This document shows positions 49,732 to 57,216 of a DNA stretch of 64,000 nucleotides, piece after piece. The notes beneath the pieces are model-generated. The model worked only from the letters and a program-made list of their open reading frames with translations. It was not told the DNA's origin and searched no databases. The translations under genes and the position numbers were made by a program. The stretch is from Bacteroidales bacterium UBA5326 (GTDB taxonomy: Bacteria; Bacteroidota; Bacteroidia; Bacteroidales; UBA932), in the NCBI GenBank assembly GCA_002408205.1, contig DHQY01000007.1:220924-284923 (forward strand). The letters run 5' to 3'. The stretch's first letter is position 1. Each line of letters begins with the position of its first letter.

Positions 49732-50934
49732 ATGTTGTCCCAGGATTTTCTATCAGATATTATTGATTCCCAGAGGAAATATTTTGTTAGCAAAAAAACC
49801 GATCTGGTAAGGGAATCATTGGATAAAATACCGGTAAAAAAAGGATATGCGACCCTCATTACCGGGCTCAGAAGGTGTGGCAAATGCACATTGCTTATCC
49901 AGTTGCAGAAAAAAGAAAATTTCACCGGGGTAGTTTATCTGAATTTCGAAGATATAAGGTTATCGGGTTTTGAACCTTCCGATTTTTCCCGTCTGAGCAG
50001 GGCTATGACGGCCCGGAGCGATTCCCGCATAGTCTTTTTTGATGAGATACATCTCATGAAAGACTGGGAATCATTTATTTGTGATCTTCTGAAAGACGGA
50101 TGGCGGATCTTCATTACAGATACCAACGCCCATTTACTTGAGGTACCGTTTGCCGTCAGTATGGAATTGTTCCCGTTTTCCTATACTGAGTTCCTGGATT
50201 TCTCCCGTTCCGCCAGCGGACCCGACTCTCTTGCCCGCTATCTGAAAACAGGAGGGATCCCAAAATTTGTACGCAACGAGGGCACTTCCATCCTGGGCAA
50301 TCTTCTGGATGACATTCTGGTTCGTGATATAGCCGTTCACCATTCCCTGAAAGATGCCGGTGCCCTGCGCCGGCTGGCTGTATACCTGCTGCAACATACA
50401 GGGCAACTGGTCTCTGCCAATCGTCTTACCGGTCTGTTTGGAATAAACTCGTGCGCCACCGTACTGGAATACTTTAACTTCTATCGGGATGCATACCTGC
50501 TGGAACTGCTTCCGCAGTTCAGTCATTCGACCAGAGTGCGTCAACGGAATCCCAAAAAAATCTATGCCATGGATGTCGGGCTTATAAACGTTGCCATGGC
50601 ATCGGAACCCGACCCGGAATCGCGTCTGGAAAACACGGTTTACCTTTTTTTAAGAAGGAGATGCCGTACCATATACTATTATAATTCCGGTTCTAAATAC
50701 CGGTGTGATTTTATTGCTGCAGACGAAACGGGCCATAACGAACATTACCGTGTAGTGCAGGTTTGCGGGATTCTGCACGATGAGAATCGCCGGGACGAGG
50801 TGGAGGGACTGGCTGCAGCCGCGGGCGAATTGGGTCTGAAGAGAGGCACCCTGGTGACGTTTGGTCAAAAAGAGGTTATTTCACACAGTAATATTCAGAT
50901 TGACGTGGTTCCGGCGTATGAATATTTGAAATAA
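49732..50934 (+). CDS. AAA ATPase with DUF4143-like C-terminus and altered Walker A
   Basis: The 400-residue protein has the layout of the widespread single-gene ATPases with an N-terminal AAA domain (~15-190), a winged-helix region and a C-terminal DUF4143 nuclease-like region (~300-400). The Walker A reads GLRRCGKCT (45-53), with Cys52 where Ser/Thr normally binds magnesium. Walker B (VFFDEIH, Asp104-Glu105) is intact. The sensor/arginine segment after ITDTNAHLL is about eight residues shorter than in relatives and lacks the usual GR. ATP hydrolysis may be impaired. Function of the family is unclear; some members act as toxin-like or defence proteins. Confidence 0.75.
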   Translation: MLSQDFLSDIIDSQRKYFVSKKTDLVRESLDKIPVKKGYATLITGLRRCGKCTLLIQLQKKENFTGVVYLNFEDIRLSGFEPSDFSRLSRAMTARSDSRIVFFDEIHLMKDWESFICDLLKDGWRIFITDTNAHLLEVPFAVSMELFPFSYTEFLDFSRSASGPDSLARYLKTGGIPKFVRNEGTSILGNLLDDILVRDIAVHHSLKDAGALRRLAVYLLQHTGQLVSANRLTGLFGINSCATVLEYFNFYRDAYLLELLPQFSHSTRVRQRNPKKIYAMDVGLINVAMASEPDPESRLENTVYLFLRRRCRTIYYYNSGSKYRCDFIAADETGHNEHYRVVQVCGILHDENRRDEVEGLAAAAGELGLKRGTLVTFGQKEVISHSNIQIDVVPAYEYLK

Positions 50935-50951
50935 AATCCCAATTTTGTGAA

Positions 50952-51458
50952 ATGAAGCTCACGAAAGAGAATTTCGACGGTATTTATCTATCGTATTTCT
51001 CCGGGTTGTGCCGGTTTGCACGGGAATACGTACTCTCGGACCAGGTAGCAGAAAACATTGTTCAGAATGTTTTTCTACTCCTGTGGGAGAGGCATCGCGT
51101 GCTTCAGATCCAGGGAACCGTATCTTCCTATTTGTATGCGCTGGTCAGGAACAAATGCATCGATCACCTGAGGCACCAGAAAGTGGCCCGTGAATACCAG
51201 GCCGAAATGGCCCTTAAGCTGGCTGCTTTGGAACAAATGGGAACTAACACCCTTCCGGGCGAAGACGTTGAACAGAAAGTCAGGGAAGCCATAGACAGGC
51301 TGCCCGAAAAATGCAGGGAAATCTTTCTCATGAGCCGTGTTGAAGGGAAAAAACATGCCCAGATAGCAGAGATTACAGGACTGTCTTCCAACACTATAGA
51401 AAATCAAATATCTATTGCTCTAAAAAAATTAAGAACGGATTTAAAAGATTTTATCTGA
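50952..51458 (+). CDS. ECF RNA polymerase sigma factor
   Basis: A 168-residue sigma-70 family factor with region 2 (~10-75, ending LYALVRNKCIDHLR) and region 4 (~110-165, IDRLPEKCREIFLMSRVEGKKHAQIAEITGLS) separated by a short linker, the standard ECF size. It is followed by a FecR anti-sigma gene and an STN-domain gene, the usual Bacteroidetes cell-surface signalling set. An imperfect -7 element (CAATTTTG) lies just upstream. Confidence 0.96.
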   Translation: MKLTKENFDGIYLSYFSGLCRFAREYVLSDQVAENIVQNVFLLLWERHRVLQIQGTVSSYLYALVRNKCIDHLRHQKVAREYQAEMALKLAALEQMGTNTLPGEDVEQKVREAIDRLPEKCREIFLMSRVEGKKHAQIAEITGLSSNTIENQISIALKKLRTDLKDFI

Positions 51459-51517
51459 TTCCTTTGGTGGTTTTTTCGGGTTCAAACGTTCATATATCAG
51501 AAACAACGAAGACCACT

Positions 51518-52480
51518 ATGAAAGAGATCATTCAACGTTACTTTGACAATGAGCTTACTCCCGCAGAAAAAAAGGAGTTGTTCGCTTCTTTGGAACAGGA
51601 CGCTGAACTGAAAAAAGAATTCATTGAAATGCAAAATGTCAGGGCATTGTCTTCCTTGCTTTCCTCTGACCGTGATCCTATTTCTGCTGCCGCTCCCCTG
51701 GCCGGTTTCAGAAAACGCCGTCAAATTCTTTTTTACAGAAAAACGTTCAGCTACGCTGCCGCTGTTATGCTGGTTCTTTTTGCCGTAAAGGGGCTTATCC
51801 AGCCTGTTATCCCGTCACTGCCTGAAGAACCCGCCGTTTACATGATGGAAGTATCGTCGCATAACGACCGTACCACCTCGTTCAAATTGAGCGACGGCAC
51901 GGTTGTCTGGCTGAATGCCAATTCCGTGCTTCGGTACCCCAATAAGTTTTCGGGCGATGAAAGACGGGTGGAACTCATTGGAGAAGCTTTTTTTGAAGTA
52001 GCCCGGGACGAGGCGCATCCGTTTCTTGTTATCACTAACCAGTATGATATCCAGGTACTCGGCACCCGGTTTAATGTATTCGCCTACGAGGGACAAGACG
52101 TAAAAACTTCTTTGGTGGAAGGTTCGGTAAAAACTTTCATGAAAGACGACGCTTCGGTCTCTGCCAGTCTGGTACCGAACGAATCGGTGGAAATGAAAGA
52201 CGGCGAGTTCGTTAAAGGCTCCTTCTCGCGTTCCGATTTCCTTTCCTGGAAAGAGGGTATTTACTCTTTCGACGACGTCCCTTTTTCAGAAATTGTCTCC
52301 AGGCTGGAGCTCTACTTTGGAATCCCCATTGTCATAAACAATGACAACCTGGCTTCATACCGTTTCAGCGGTAAATTTCGCCAGGATGACGGGCTGGAGA
52401 GCATACTTAAAACAATGAAAAAAATTTACCGCTTTAACATGGAAAAAGACAGGAGCAACGACTCCATTGTAATTGAATAA
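51518..52480 (+). CDS. FecR family anti-sigma factor
   Basis: Start at ATG 51518 (MKEIIQRYFDNELTPAEKKELF), 320 residues; an upstream in-frame codon at 51464 gives no family sequence. The cytoplasmic anti-sigma region is ~1-75, a single transmembrane helix lies at ~85-105 (YAAAVMLVLFAVKGLI), and the periplasmic FecR domain (~125-215) contains LSDGTVVWLNANSVLRYP. A DUF4974-like C-terminal region (~250-320) follows. It would hold the preceding ECF factor until a signal arrives from a periplasmic STN domain. Confidence 0.94.
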   Translation: MKEIIQRYFDNELTPAEKKELFASLEQDAELKKEFIEMQNVRALSSLLSSDRDPISAAAPLAGFRKRRQILFYRKTFSYAAAVMLVLFAVKGLIQPVIPSLPEEPAVYMMEVSSHNDRTTSFKLSDGTVVWLNANSVLRYPNKFSGDERRVELIGEAFFEVARDEAHPFLVITNQYDIQVLGTRFNVFAYEGQDVKTSLVEGSVKTFMKDDASVSASLVPNESVEMKDGEFVKGSFSRSDFLSWKEGIYSFDDVPFSEIVSRLELYFGIPIVINNDNLASYRFSGKFRQDDGLESILKTMKKIYRFNMEKDRSNDSIVIE

Positions 52481-52558
52481 AAAACCGGCAAATGCTGCAA
52501 CACTTACCGGTAGAACAGCTAACACTATAAAAGTATTAACATCTAATTTTACAAAGGT

Positions 52559-54067
52559 ATGAAAAAAATTTTATTGTCCCTTATTCTGTGCTCCGTTTTT
52601 GCAATTCAATTGCCGGCCACAGAACTTGACGTCCCACAGGACGCACAAATTACAATCACAGGGAACCGCCTTACTCTTCAATCATTTATCAGTCAAGTAG
52701 AAAAGCAGACAAATTACCTTTTTGTCTACAGCAAACAAGATGTAAATGTCAATGAAATCCTTCCTGTCAAAGAAGGCAGGAAGACTGTGGCTGCCTGCCT
52801 GGAAGAGGCATTCCGCAATACTAACCTGAAATACGTCTTTGAGAACAACTACATTGTACTTACCTATGTCGCTCCCGAGACCGTTACCATTTCGGGGAAG
52901 ATTGTAGATTCAGAAACGCGCAGACCCCTTATTTTTGCTTCAATTTACCTGGTGAACAGAGGCATTAGTAACGTCACCAACGGAGAAGGATATTTTACAC
53001 TTAAATTCCCCGTTGCCTACGCCAAAGATTCCGTACGTATTTCTTTCCTGGGCTACCATCCGGTTACCTATGCCATTCAGGATTTCATGAAAACTAAACT
53101 GGTTCAGGAAATCCCCCTGCAATTTGTTGCTACCAATCTGCCGGCCGTCCTTATTAAGCCCATTATCCCCAGCGATCTGGTTATTTCTGCTCTGAACAAG
53201 ATCCCCGAAAATTATCCCGAAGAGACCATGCAAATGACTGGATTCTATCGTGAAATGATCCGTAAAGGCAATACTTACGTTACGCTCACAGAAGCCGTTC
53301 TGGATATAAACAAGGCCTCCTACGCCAGGTTGTACGGAATGGACCAGGTAGGCGTTTTCAAAGGACGCGGAAGTGTTGACTGGTCACGCATAGATACCGT
53401 ATTTGTTAAGTTCCGCGGCGGTATCAGCTCGGCACTTGAAATTGACGTAGCCAAATACCCGTTCCTTGGTACCAATATCCCTGAATTAACCAGTATTTAT
53501 GATTTCAAGATGGAACAACCGGTTCAGATAGACGGAAAAGCACATCACGTGGTTAGTTTTGATCAAAAGAAGAGCGTCTCCGACATTCACTTCAGAGGAA
53601 AGATCTATATTGAAACGAACTCGCTGGCCATCTCGAGAGTGGAATTCAATATGAACGTAGAAAACCGTTCCGACGCCTCGAGCATCTTCATTTCACGCAA
53701 ACCTATGGGGTTCAGGGCTAATGTGCTTTATGCCGCATACATGGTTCAATATAAAGAAATGAACGGCAAGTGGACCTTCGATTACTCCCGTACGGAAATC
53801 AAATTCGATTCCAAGTGGGACAGAAAGCTTTTCAAGAACACTTATACCATTACTTCGGAAATGGCCATTACGGAACGCAGCGACAAAATGACCAAAATAC
53901 CCAACACACAGCGTATCCGCTCCACAGATATCACACTAGACAAAGTCACTGACTTCCAGGACGAAGGCTTCTGGGATGAATACAATGTGATTGAACCCGA
54001 ATCGGGTATTGAACAGGTCATCGCACGTATTACAAGACAATTAAAGAAAAAGGCCCAGGAAAGATAA
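52559..54067 (+). CDS. STN + carboxypeptidase-like domain protein without receptor barrel
   Basis: A 502-residue exported protein: signal peptide (~1-21), STN (secretin/TonB N-terminal) domain (~30-98, LQSFISQVEKQTNYLFVYS), carboxypeptidase-regulatory-like domain (~110-190, ISGKIVDSETRRPLIFASIYL), then ~300 residues of beta-rich sequence. The plug and 22-strand barrel of a normal STN receptor are missing. Placed 78 bp after a FecR gene, its STN domain is probably the partner that signals to the anti-sigma factor. The C-terminal half resembles Bacteroidetes periplasmic or outer-membrane proteins of unknown role. Confidence 0.8.
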   Translation: MKKILLSLILCSVFAIQLPATELDVPQDAQITITGNRLTLQSFISQVEKQTNYLFVYSKQDVNVNEILPVKEGRKTVAACLEEAFRNTNLKYVFENNYIVLTYVAPETVTISGKIVDSETRRPLIFASIYLVNRGISNVTNGEGYFTLKFPVAYAKDSVRISFLGYHPVTYAIQDFMKTKLVQEIPLQFVATNLPAVLIKPIIPSDLVISALNKIPENYPEETMQMTGFYREMIRKGNTYVTLTEAVLDINKASYARLYGMDQVGVFKGRGSVDWSRIDTVFVKFRGGISSALEIDVAKYPFLGTNIPELTSIYDFKMEQPVQIDGKAHHVVSFDQKKSVSDIHFRGKIYIETNSLAISRVEFNMNVENRSDASSIFISRKPMGFRANVLYAAYMVQYKEMNGKWTFDYSRTEIKFDSKWDRKLFKNTYTITSEMAITERSDKMTKIPNTQRIRSTDITLDKVTDFQDEGFWDEYNVIEPESGIEQVIARITRQLKKKAQER

Positions 54068-54114
54068 TCTGCCAGGTCTGCCAGATCCTGACCTGCCAGA
54101 CGCTGATCTAGAGG

Positions 54115-54157
54115 AGAAGCCGACTAAAAAATGATTTTAGCCGGCTTCTTTCATTTT
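54115..54157 (+). terminator. Intrinsic terminator after the STN-domain gene
   Basis: A 14-bp stem with one mismatch (54115-54128 with 54134-54147, beginning GAAGCCG) is followed by TTTCATTTT. Confidence 0.8.
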
Positions 54158-54163
54158 ACGCGC

Positions 54164-54223
54164 GGCAATCCGGGGTTGCCTCAGAAAATCCTGCCACTTT
54201 TCCATTTCCTCACAACAAAAGAA
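54164..54223 (+). repeat. 60-bp direct repeat, copy A
   Basis: This copy shares a core including TTGCCTCAGAAAATCCTGCC and CTTTTCCATTTCCTCACAA with copy B at 54963-55022, with only a handful of mismatches over 60 bp and no net length change. Confidence 0.75.
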
Positions 54224-54252
54224 CGTCTGCAAAGAGCAATCCTGTCAAGGGA

Positions 54253-54471
54253 TGTGGTAAGTAGGTCGAAAAGCTTCAATGTTTATATTAATCTTATATA
54301 CTGTACGTTACGGCATTTAATGGTTAAATTGCAACTTACCACCTCCCCTTCAAATTGCCCAAAAATCGCAAAAACGGCCGGAGATGGTAAGTCACAGAAA
54401 TAAAGAAAAACCTATTACGTATTGACATACAGCGTGTTGTACATTTTTATCACATTGCCATTACTTACCAC
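54253..54471. repeat. Four copies of ACTTACCAC/GTGGTAAGT in alternating orientation
   Basis: Copies lie at 54253-54261 (GTGGTAAGT), 54334-54342 (ACTTACCAC), 54384-54392 (ATGGTAAGT, one mismatch) and 54463-54471 (ACTTACCAC). The middle pair extends to a 12-bp inverted repeat with one mismatch (54334-54345 with 54381-54392), which could fold as a hairpin. Confidence 0.55.
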
Positions 54472-54500
54472 CTCCCTTCCGGGCTGCCGCCAGAAAGAGC

Positions 54501-54548
54501 GGTGCTGCGTAGCAGCGCCTGATATAAGCGCCAAACTTCTTTGGCGCT
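54501..54548. repeat. Two consecutive strong hairpins in the non-coding island
   Basis: GGTGCTGC-GTA-GCAGCGCC (54501-54519) forms an 8-bp stem with one G-U pair. AGCGCCAAA-CTTC-TTTGGCGCT (54527-54548) forms a perfect 9-bp stem. No T run follows, so they are not ordinary terminators and suggest a structured RNA or a recombination site. Confidence 0.6.
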
Positions 54549-54962
54549 CCGCCTTTCAAAACAACTCTGATGACCACCTGGCTTTCTTTACGAAGTGCTA
54601 TTCTAAATAGCACAGATAAAGCCCTAAAAAGACAAATGACGCCAGATTTGCTGACTTTTCTAAAGTGCAGATTCCGGAAAAAACTTCTGATTGGTTCAAA
54701 AAATAAACTTTTGTCACAGGCTGCTGCTTACCTAAAGAAAAGCAATCTGTACAGGTTCTTCTGCAAATCCATATACATTTTGAGCTGTTTTTGTGAACAG
54801 CACCCTGTTTTTCATGATTCAGTGAACATATAAGGCCGTTTTTGTTCACAGATCGAGGACTTTTGCCACCGTGCAGTCCGGGAGTGCCGCGCATGAGAGA
54901 TTTTGAGATTTTCAAATACCTGATATTCATGCACTTAATTTTCGCAAATTGGGCCTTGCGCA

Positions 54963-55022
54963 GCACTCCGGGTTTGCCTCAGAAAATCCTGCCCCTTTTC
55001 CATTTCCTCACAAAGGAAGAAC
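54963..55022 (+). repeat. 60-bp direct repeat, copy B
   Basis: Second copy of the repeat at 54164-54223, in the same orientation, about 800 bp downstream. Such pairs can arise from element insertion or duplication. Confidence 0.75.
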
Positions 55023-55158
55023 ACCACAGGGAGGTGTTTCCCGTTCTAAATATCTTGCAGATGTTCTTCACCGTGTTTGAGAAATGCTATAGACGATTAG
55101 AAGCTGGCAAACAGAGGAACTGCCCGGTTAAGTGAGTTTCAGTGAGCTTGCGCAGCAG

Positions 55159-55184
55159 ACAGCTCCCGGAAGCTGTTTTTTTTT
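55159..55184 (+). terminator. Intrinsic terminator before the MFS gene
   Basis: ACAGCT (55159-55164) and AGCTGT (55171-55176) form a short stem followed by nine T. No annotated gene ends just upstream, so it may end an unrecognised transcript from the island. Its T run runs into the MFS promoter. Confidence 0.6.
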
Positions 55185-55191
55185 ATCTTTG
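55184..55191 (+). promoter_or_regulatory. -7 element of the MFS transporter gene (TATCTTTG)
   Basis: A full TAnnTTTG match lies 22 nt before the ATG at 55214. Its -33 region falls inside the terminator hairpin and has no TTTG. Confidence 0.5.
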
Positions 55192-55213
55192 AAAGTTTTA
55201 AAGCAAGAGGAAA

Positions 55214-56425
55214 ATGAACTGGAAGCGACAGATAACGGCCTTTCTGGCCGGACAGACAATCACATTATTCGGATCTATGCTCGTGCAGTTTGCCATCACC
55301 TGGTACATTGCGCGTGAAACATCCTCGGGGCTCTACGTCACATTATCGGTTCTGTGCAGTTTTGGTCCACAGATTCTGTTATCCATTTTTTCGGGCGTAT
55401 GGGCAGACAGATACAATAAAAAAATGCTCATCATACTCTCTGACGGCGGGATTGCCCTTTCCACGCTCATCCTGGCCATACTTATGGCCAGGGGCGCATC
55501 GGGGATATGGCTGTTGTTTATTTTCTCGGCGGTCAGATCGGCCGGATCGGGCATACAAATGCCCGCCATACAAGCCATTCTGCCGCAGTTGGTTCCTAAA
55601 GACAAGCTTATGAGGATAAACGGCATTACCAACAGCATACATTCCACCATAAATCTTGTTTCCCCTGCTGCGGCCGGGGCAATACTTAGCTTTGGCGCCT
55701 TTCATTACCTTCTGCTTATAGATGTGGTAACGGCAGCCATTGGCATCTCTATTCTCATAGGTATTCCTTTCCTGCATAAGGCAAAAGAAAAAGAAGCCGG
55801 AGAACACGCCGGATATTTTGATGAACTTAAAGCAGGTATCCGCTACAGTTTAAACCACTCTTTCGTCCGCAAACTGTTTATATTCTCTACCCTCTTTGCC
55901 ATACTCATTGCTCCATGTGCCATTCTGAACGTTCTTATGGTGACCAGGACATTCGGAGGCGATTACTGGTACCTAACGGCCAACGAAATAGCCTTCTTTG
56001 CCGGAGCCGTCATAGGCGGCGTGCTGCTAAGTACCTGGGGAGGATTCAGGAACAGGATGGACACGTTTACCCTTGGAATAGTTGTATTCGGGATCTTTAC
56101 CTTCATTATGGGATTCACTTACAACTTTATTATTTACCTGGCCGTCATTTTCATAATCGGTATTGCCATGCCTTTTGGCAGTACCCCGGTGACCGTTATG
56201 ATACAGGAAAAAGTTGAGCCGCAGATGATGGGACGAGTATTTGGGCTGTATTCCATTATCTTTTCTTCTTTTATTCCGCTCGGGACACTAATCTTCGGAC
56301 CCCTGGCAGATACCATGCCCATCCAGTGGCTGATGATAGCCTCCGGAATACTGCTGACGATCCTAGGCGTAGTACTTCGTTTCATCCGTAGCTTCTACAG
56401 AGAAGGCATGCCCGAGACGGTATAA
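55214..56425 (+). CDS. MFS transporter (MFS_3/enterobactin-exporter-like)
   Basis: A 403-residue protein with about twelve membrane helices and a central cytoplasmic loop (~190-215). It starts FLAGQTITLFGSMLVQFAITWYI and carries the family motif SGVWADRYNKKMLII between helices 2 and 3. The MFS_3/EntS-type group exports siderophores, macrolides or other small molecules; the substrate here is unknown. It is monocistronic or read through into the thioesterase gene 21 bp downstream, which also has its own promoter. Confidence 0.9.
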   Translation: MNWKRQITAFLAGQTITLFGSMLVQFAITWYIARETSSGLYVTLSVLCSFGPQILLSIFSGVWADRYNKKMLIILSDGGIALSTLILAILMARGASGIWLLFIFSAVRSAGSGIQMPAIQAILPQLVPKDKLMRINGITNSIHSTINLVSPAAAGAILSFGAFHYLLLIDVVTAAIGISILIGIPFLHKAKEKEAGEHAGYFDELKAGIRYSLNHSFVRKLFIFSTLFAILIAPCAILNVLMVTRTFGGDYWYLTANEIAFFAGAVIGGVLLSTWGGFRNRMDTFTLGIVVFGIFTFIMGFTYNFIIYLAVIFIIGIAMPFGSTPVTVMIQEKVEPQMMGRVFGLYSIIFSSFIPLGTLIFGPLADTMPIQWLMIASGILLTILGVVLRFIRSFYREGMPETV

Positions 56426-56431
56426 AAGCCG

Positions 56432-56439
56432 TAACTTTG
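56432..56439 (+). promoter_or_regulatory. -7 element of the acyl-ACP thioesterase gene (TAACTTTG)
   Basis: A full TAnnTTTG match ends 7 nt before the ATG at 56447, predicting a leaderless or nearly leaderless transcript. Confidence 0.5.
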
Positions 56440-56446
56440 CATTACC

Positions 56447-57190
56447 ATGAAAGACACTTGGACTATCAGATGTTATGAGTCGGACGCACTCAGGCATTTA
56501 AAACCCTTTGCATTTATGAATACGGCCCAGGAGCTGGCCAATACCCATGCCATCCAACTGGGATTTGGGTATAATCAATTGATTGAAAAAGAACTCATTT
56601 GGGTGTTGTCCCGGATGCATGTTAAATACCTCAGGGCTCCCCTCTGGCAGGAAACAGTATCTGTAGAAACCTGGCATAAAGGAGAGAACGGGATCTTTTC
56701 TCTCAGGGATTTTCTTGTATCCGATGGGGACGGAAAACCGCTCGTGCTCGCTACCAGCTCGTGGCTTGTGATCCACGCCCGTACCAGGCGCATACAACGC
56801 GCAGACCATATATTCGGGCCGGAAGAGATCCGGACGCAGGAAAAACGGCATGCCATAGAAGAGCCCTGTGATAAAATTACCATGCCCGGCGAGGCGCTCC
56901 TGAATTATTGGGGTGTGAGAAAAGTTATGACATCCGATATTGATTTTAACCAGCACACCAATAATGCGAAATATATGGAATGGGCCTGTGACTGCATACC
57001 TGCCGATGTCGTTACAACTTTTCCCGTAGATGATTTCAGCATCAACTTCAATACCGAATCCCGGTTGTCAGACCCGGTGGAACTCTATACGGCACAGACA
57101 GACCAGCTGACCTATTATATAGAAGGACGAAAGGAAACCCGGAACGTTTTCCAGGCAGAGATCCGCTTCAAAAAAGAAAAGAGCAGCTAA
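56447..57190 (+). CDS. Acyl-ACP thioesterase
   Basis: This 247-residue protein is a double hot-dog thioesterase of the plant FatA/FatB type that is common in Bacteroidetes. The N-terminal hot-dog begins IRCYESDALRHLKPFAFMNTAQELA. The C-terminal one holds the catalytic region SDIDFNQHTNNAKYMEW, with the Asp, Asn and His of the active site. It releases free fatty acids from acyl-ACP in the cytoplasm. It faces, with overlapping stop codons, a gene for an acyl-CoA ligase that could reactivate such acids. Confidence 0.92.
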   Translation: MKDTWTIRCYESDALRHLKPFAFMNTAQELANTHAIQLGFGYNQLIEKELIWVLSRMHVKYLRAPLWQETVSVETWHKGENGIFSLRDFLVSDGDGKPLVLATSSWLVIHARTRRIQRADHIFGPEEIRTQEKRHAIEEPCDKITMPGEALLNYWGVRKVMTSDIDFNQHTNNAKYMEWACDCIPADVVTTFPVDDFSINFNTESRLSDPVELYTAQTDQLTYYIEGRKETRNVFQAEIRFKKEKSS

Positions 57191-57216
57191 GAAGCCGCTC
57201 TTTTCTTATTGTTTTT
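57176..57216. terminator. Bidirectional terminator spanning two overlapping stop codons
   Basis: GAAAAGAGCAGC (57176-57187) pairs with GCCGCTCTTTTC (57194-57205), one mismatch, around a 6-nt loop that contains the stop codons of both convergent genes. T-rich sequence follows on each strand (57206-57216 on the plus strand). Confidence 0.75.

Larger units (their letters stand above)
54068..55213. other. 1.1-kb non-coding island with repeats and hairpins
   Basis: No frame here looks like a real gene: the short ORFs have no recognisable domains and the track is broken in all frames. The stretch holds the terminator of the STN gene (54115-54157), a 60-bp direct repeat pair, nested inverted copies of ACTTACCAC, two GC-rich hairpins and a final terminator. 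It may encode a structured RNA or be the remains of an element. Confidence 0.6.

Noticed and set aside
54598..54966. A 122-residue minus-strand frame in the non-coding island
   Set aside because: It has no recognisable domain, signal peptide, promoter or family-like composition, and overlaps repeats. It is probably a chance frame.
54842..55135. Plus-strand frame sharing a PGLPQKILPLFHFLT peptide with the frame at 54131-54403
   Set aside because: The shared peptide comes from the 60-bp DNA repeat falling in the same phase. The flanks are unrelated and look non-coding.
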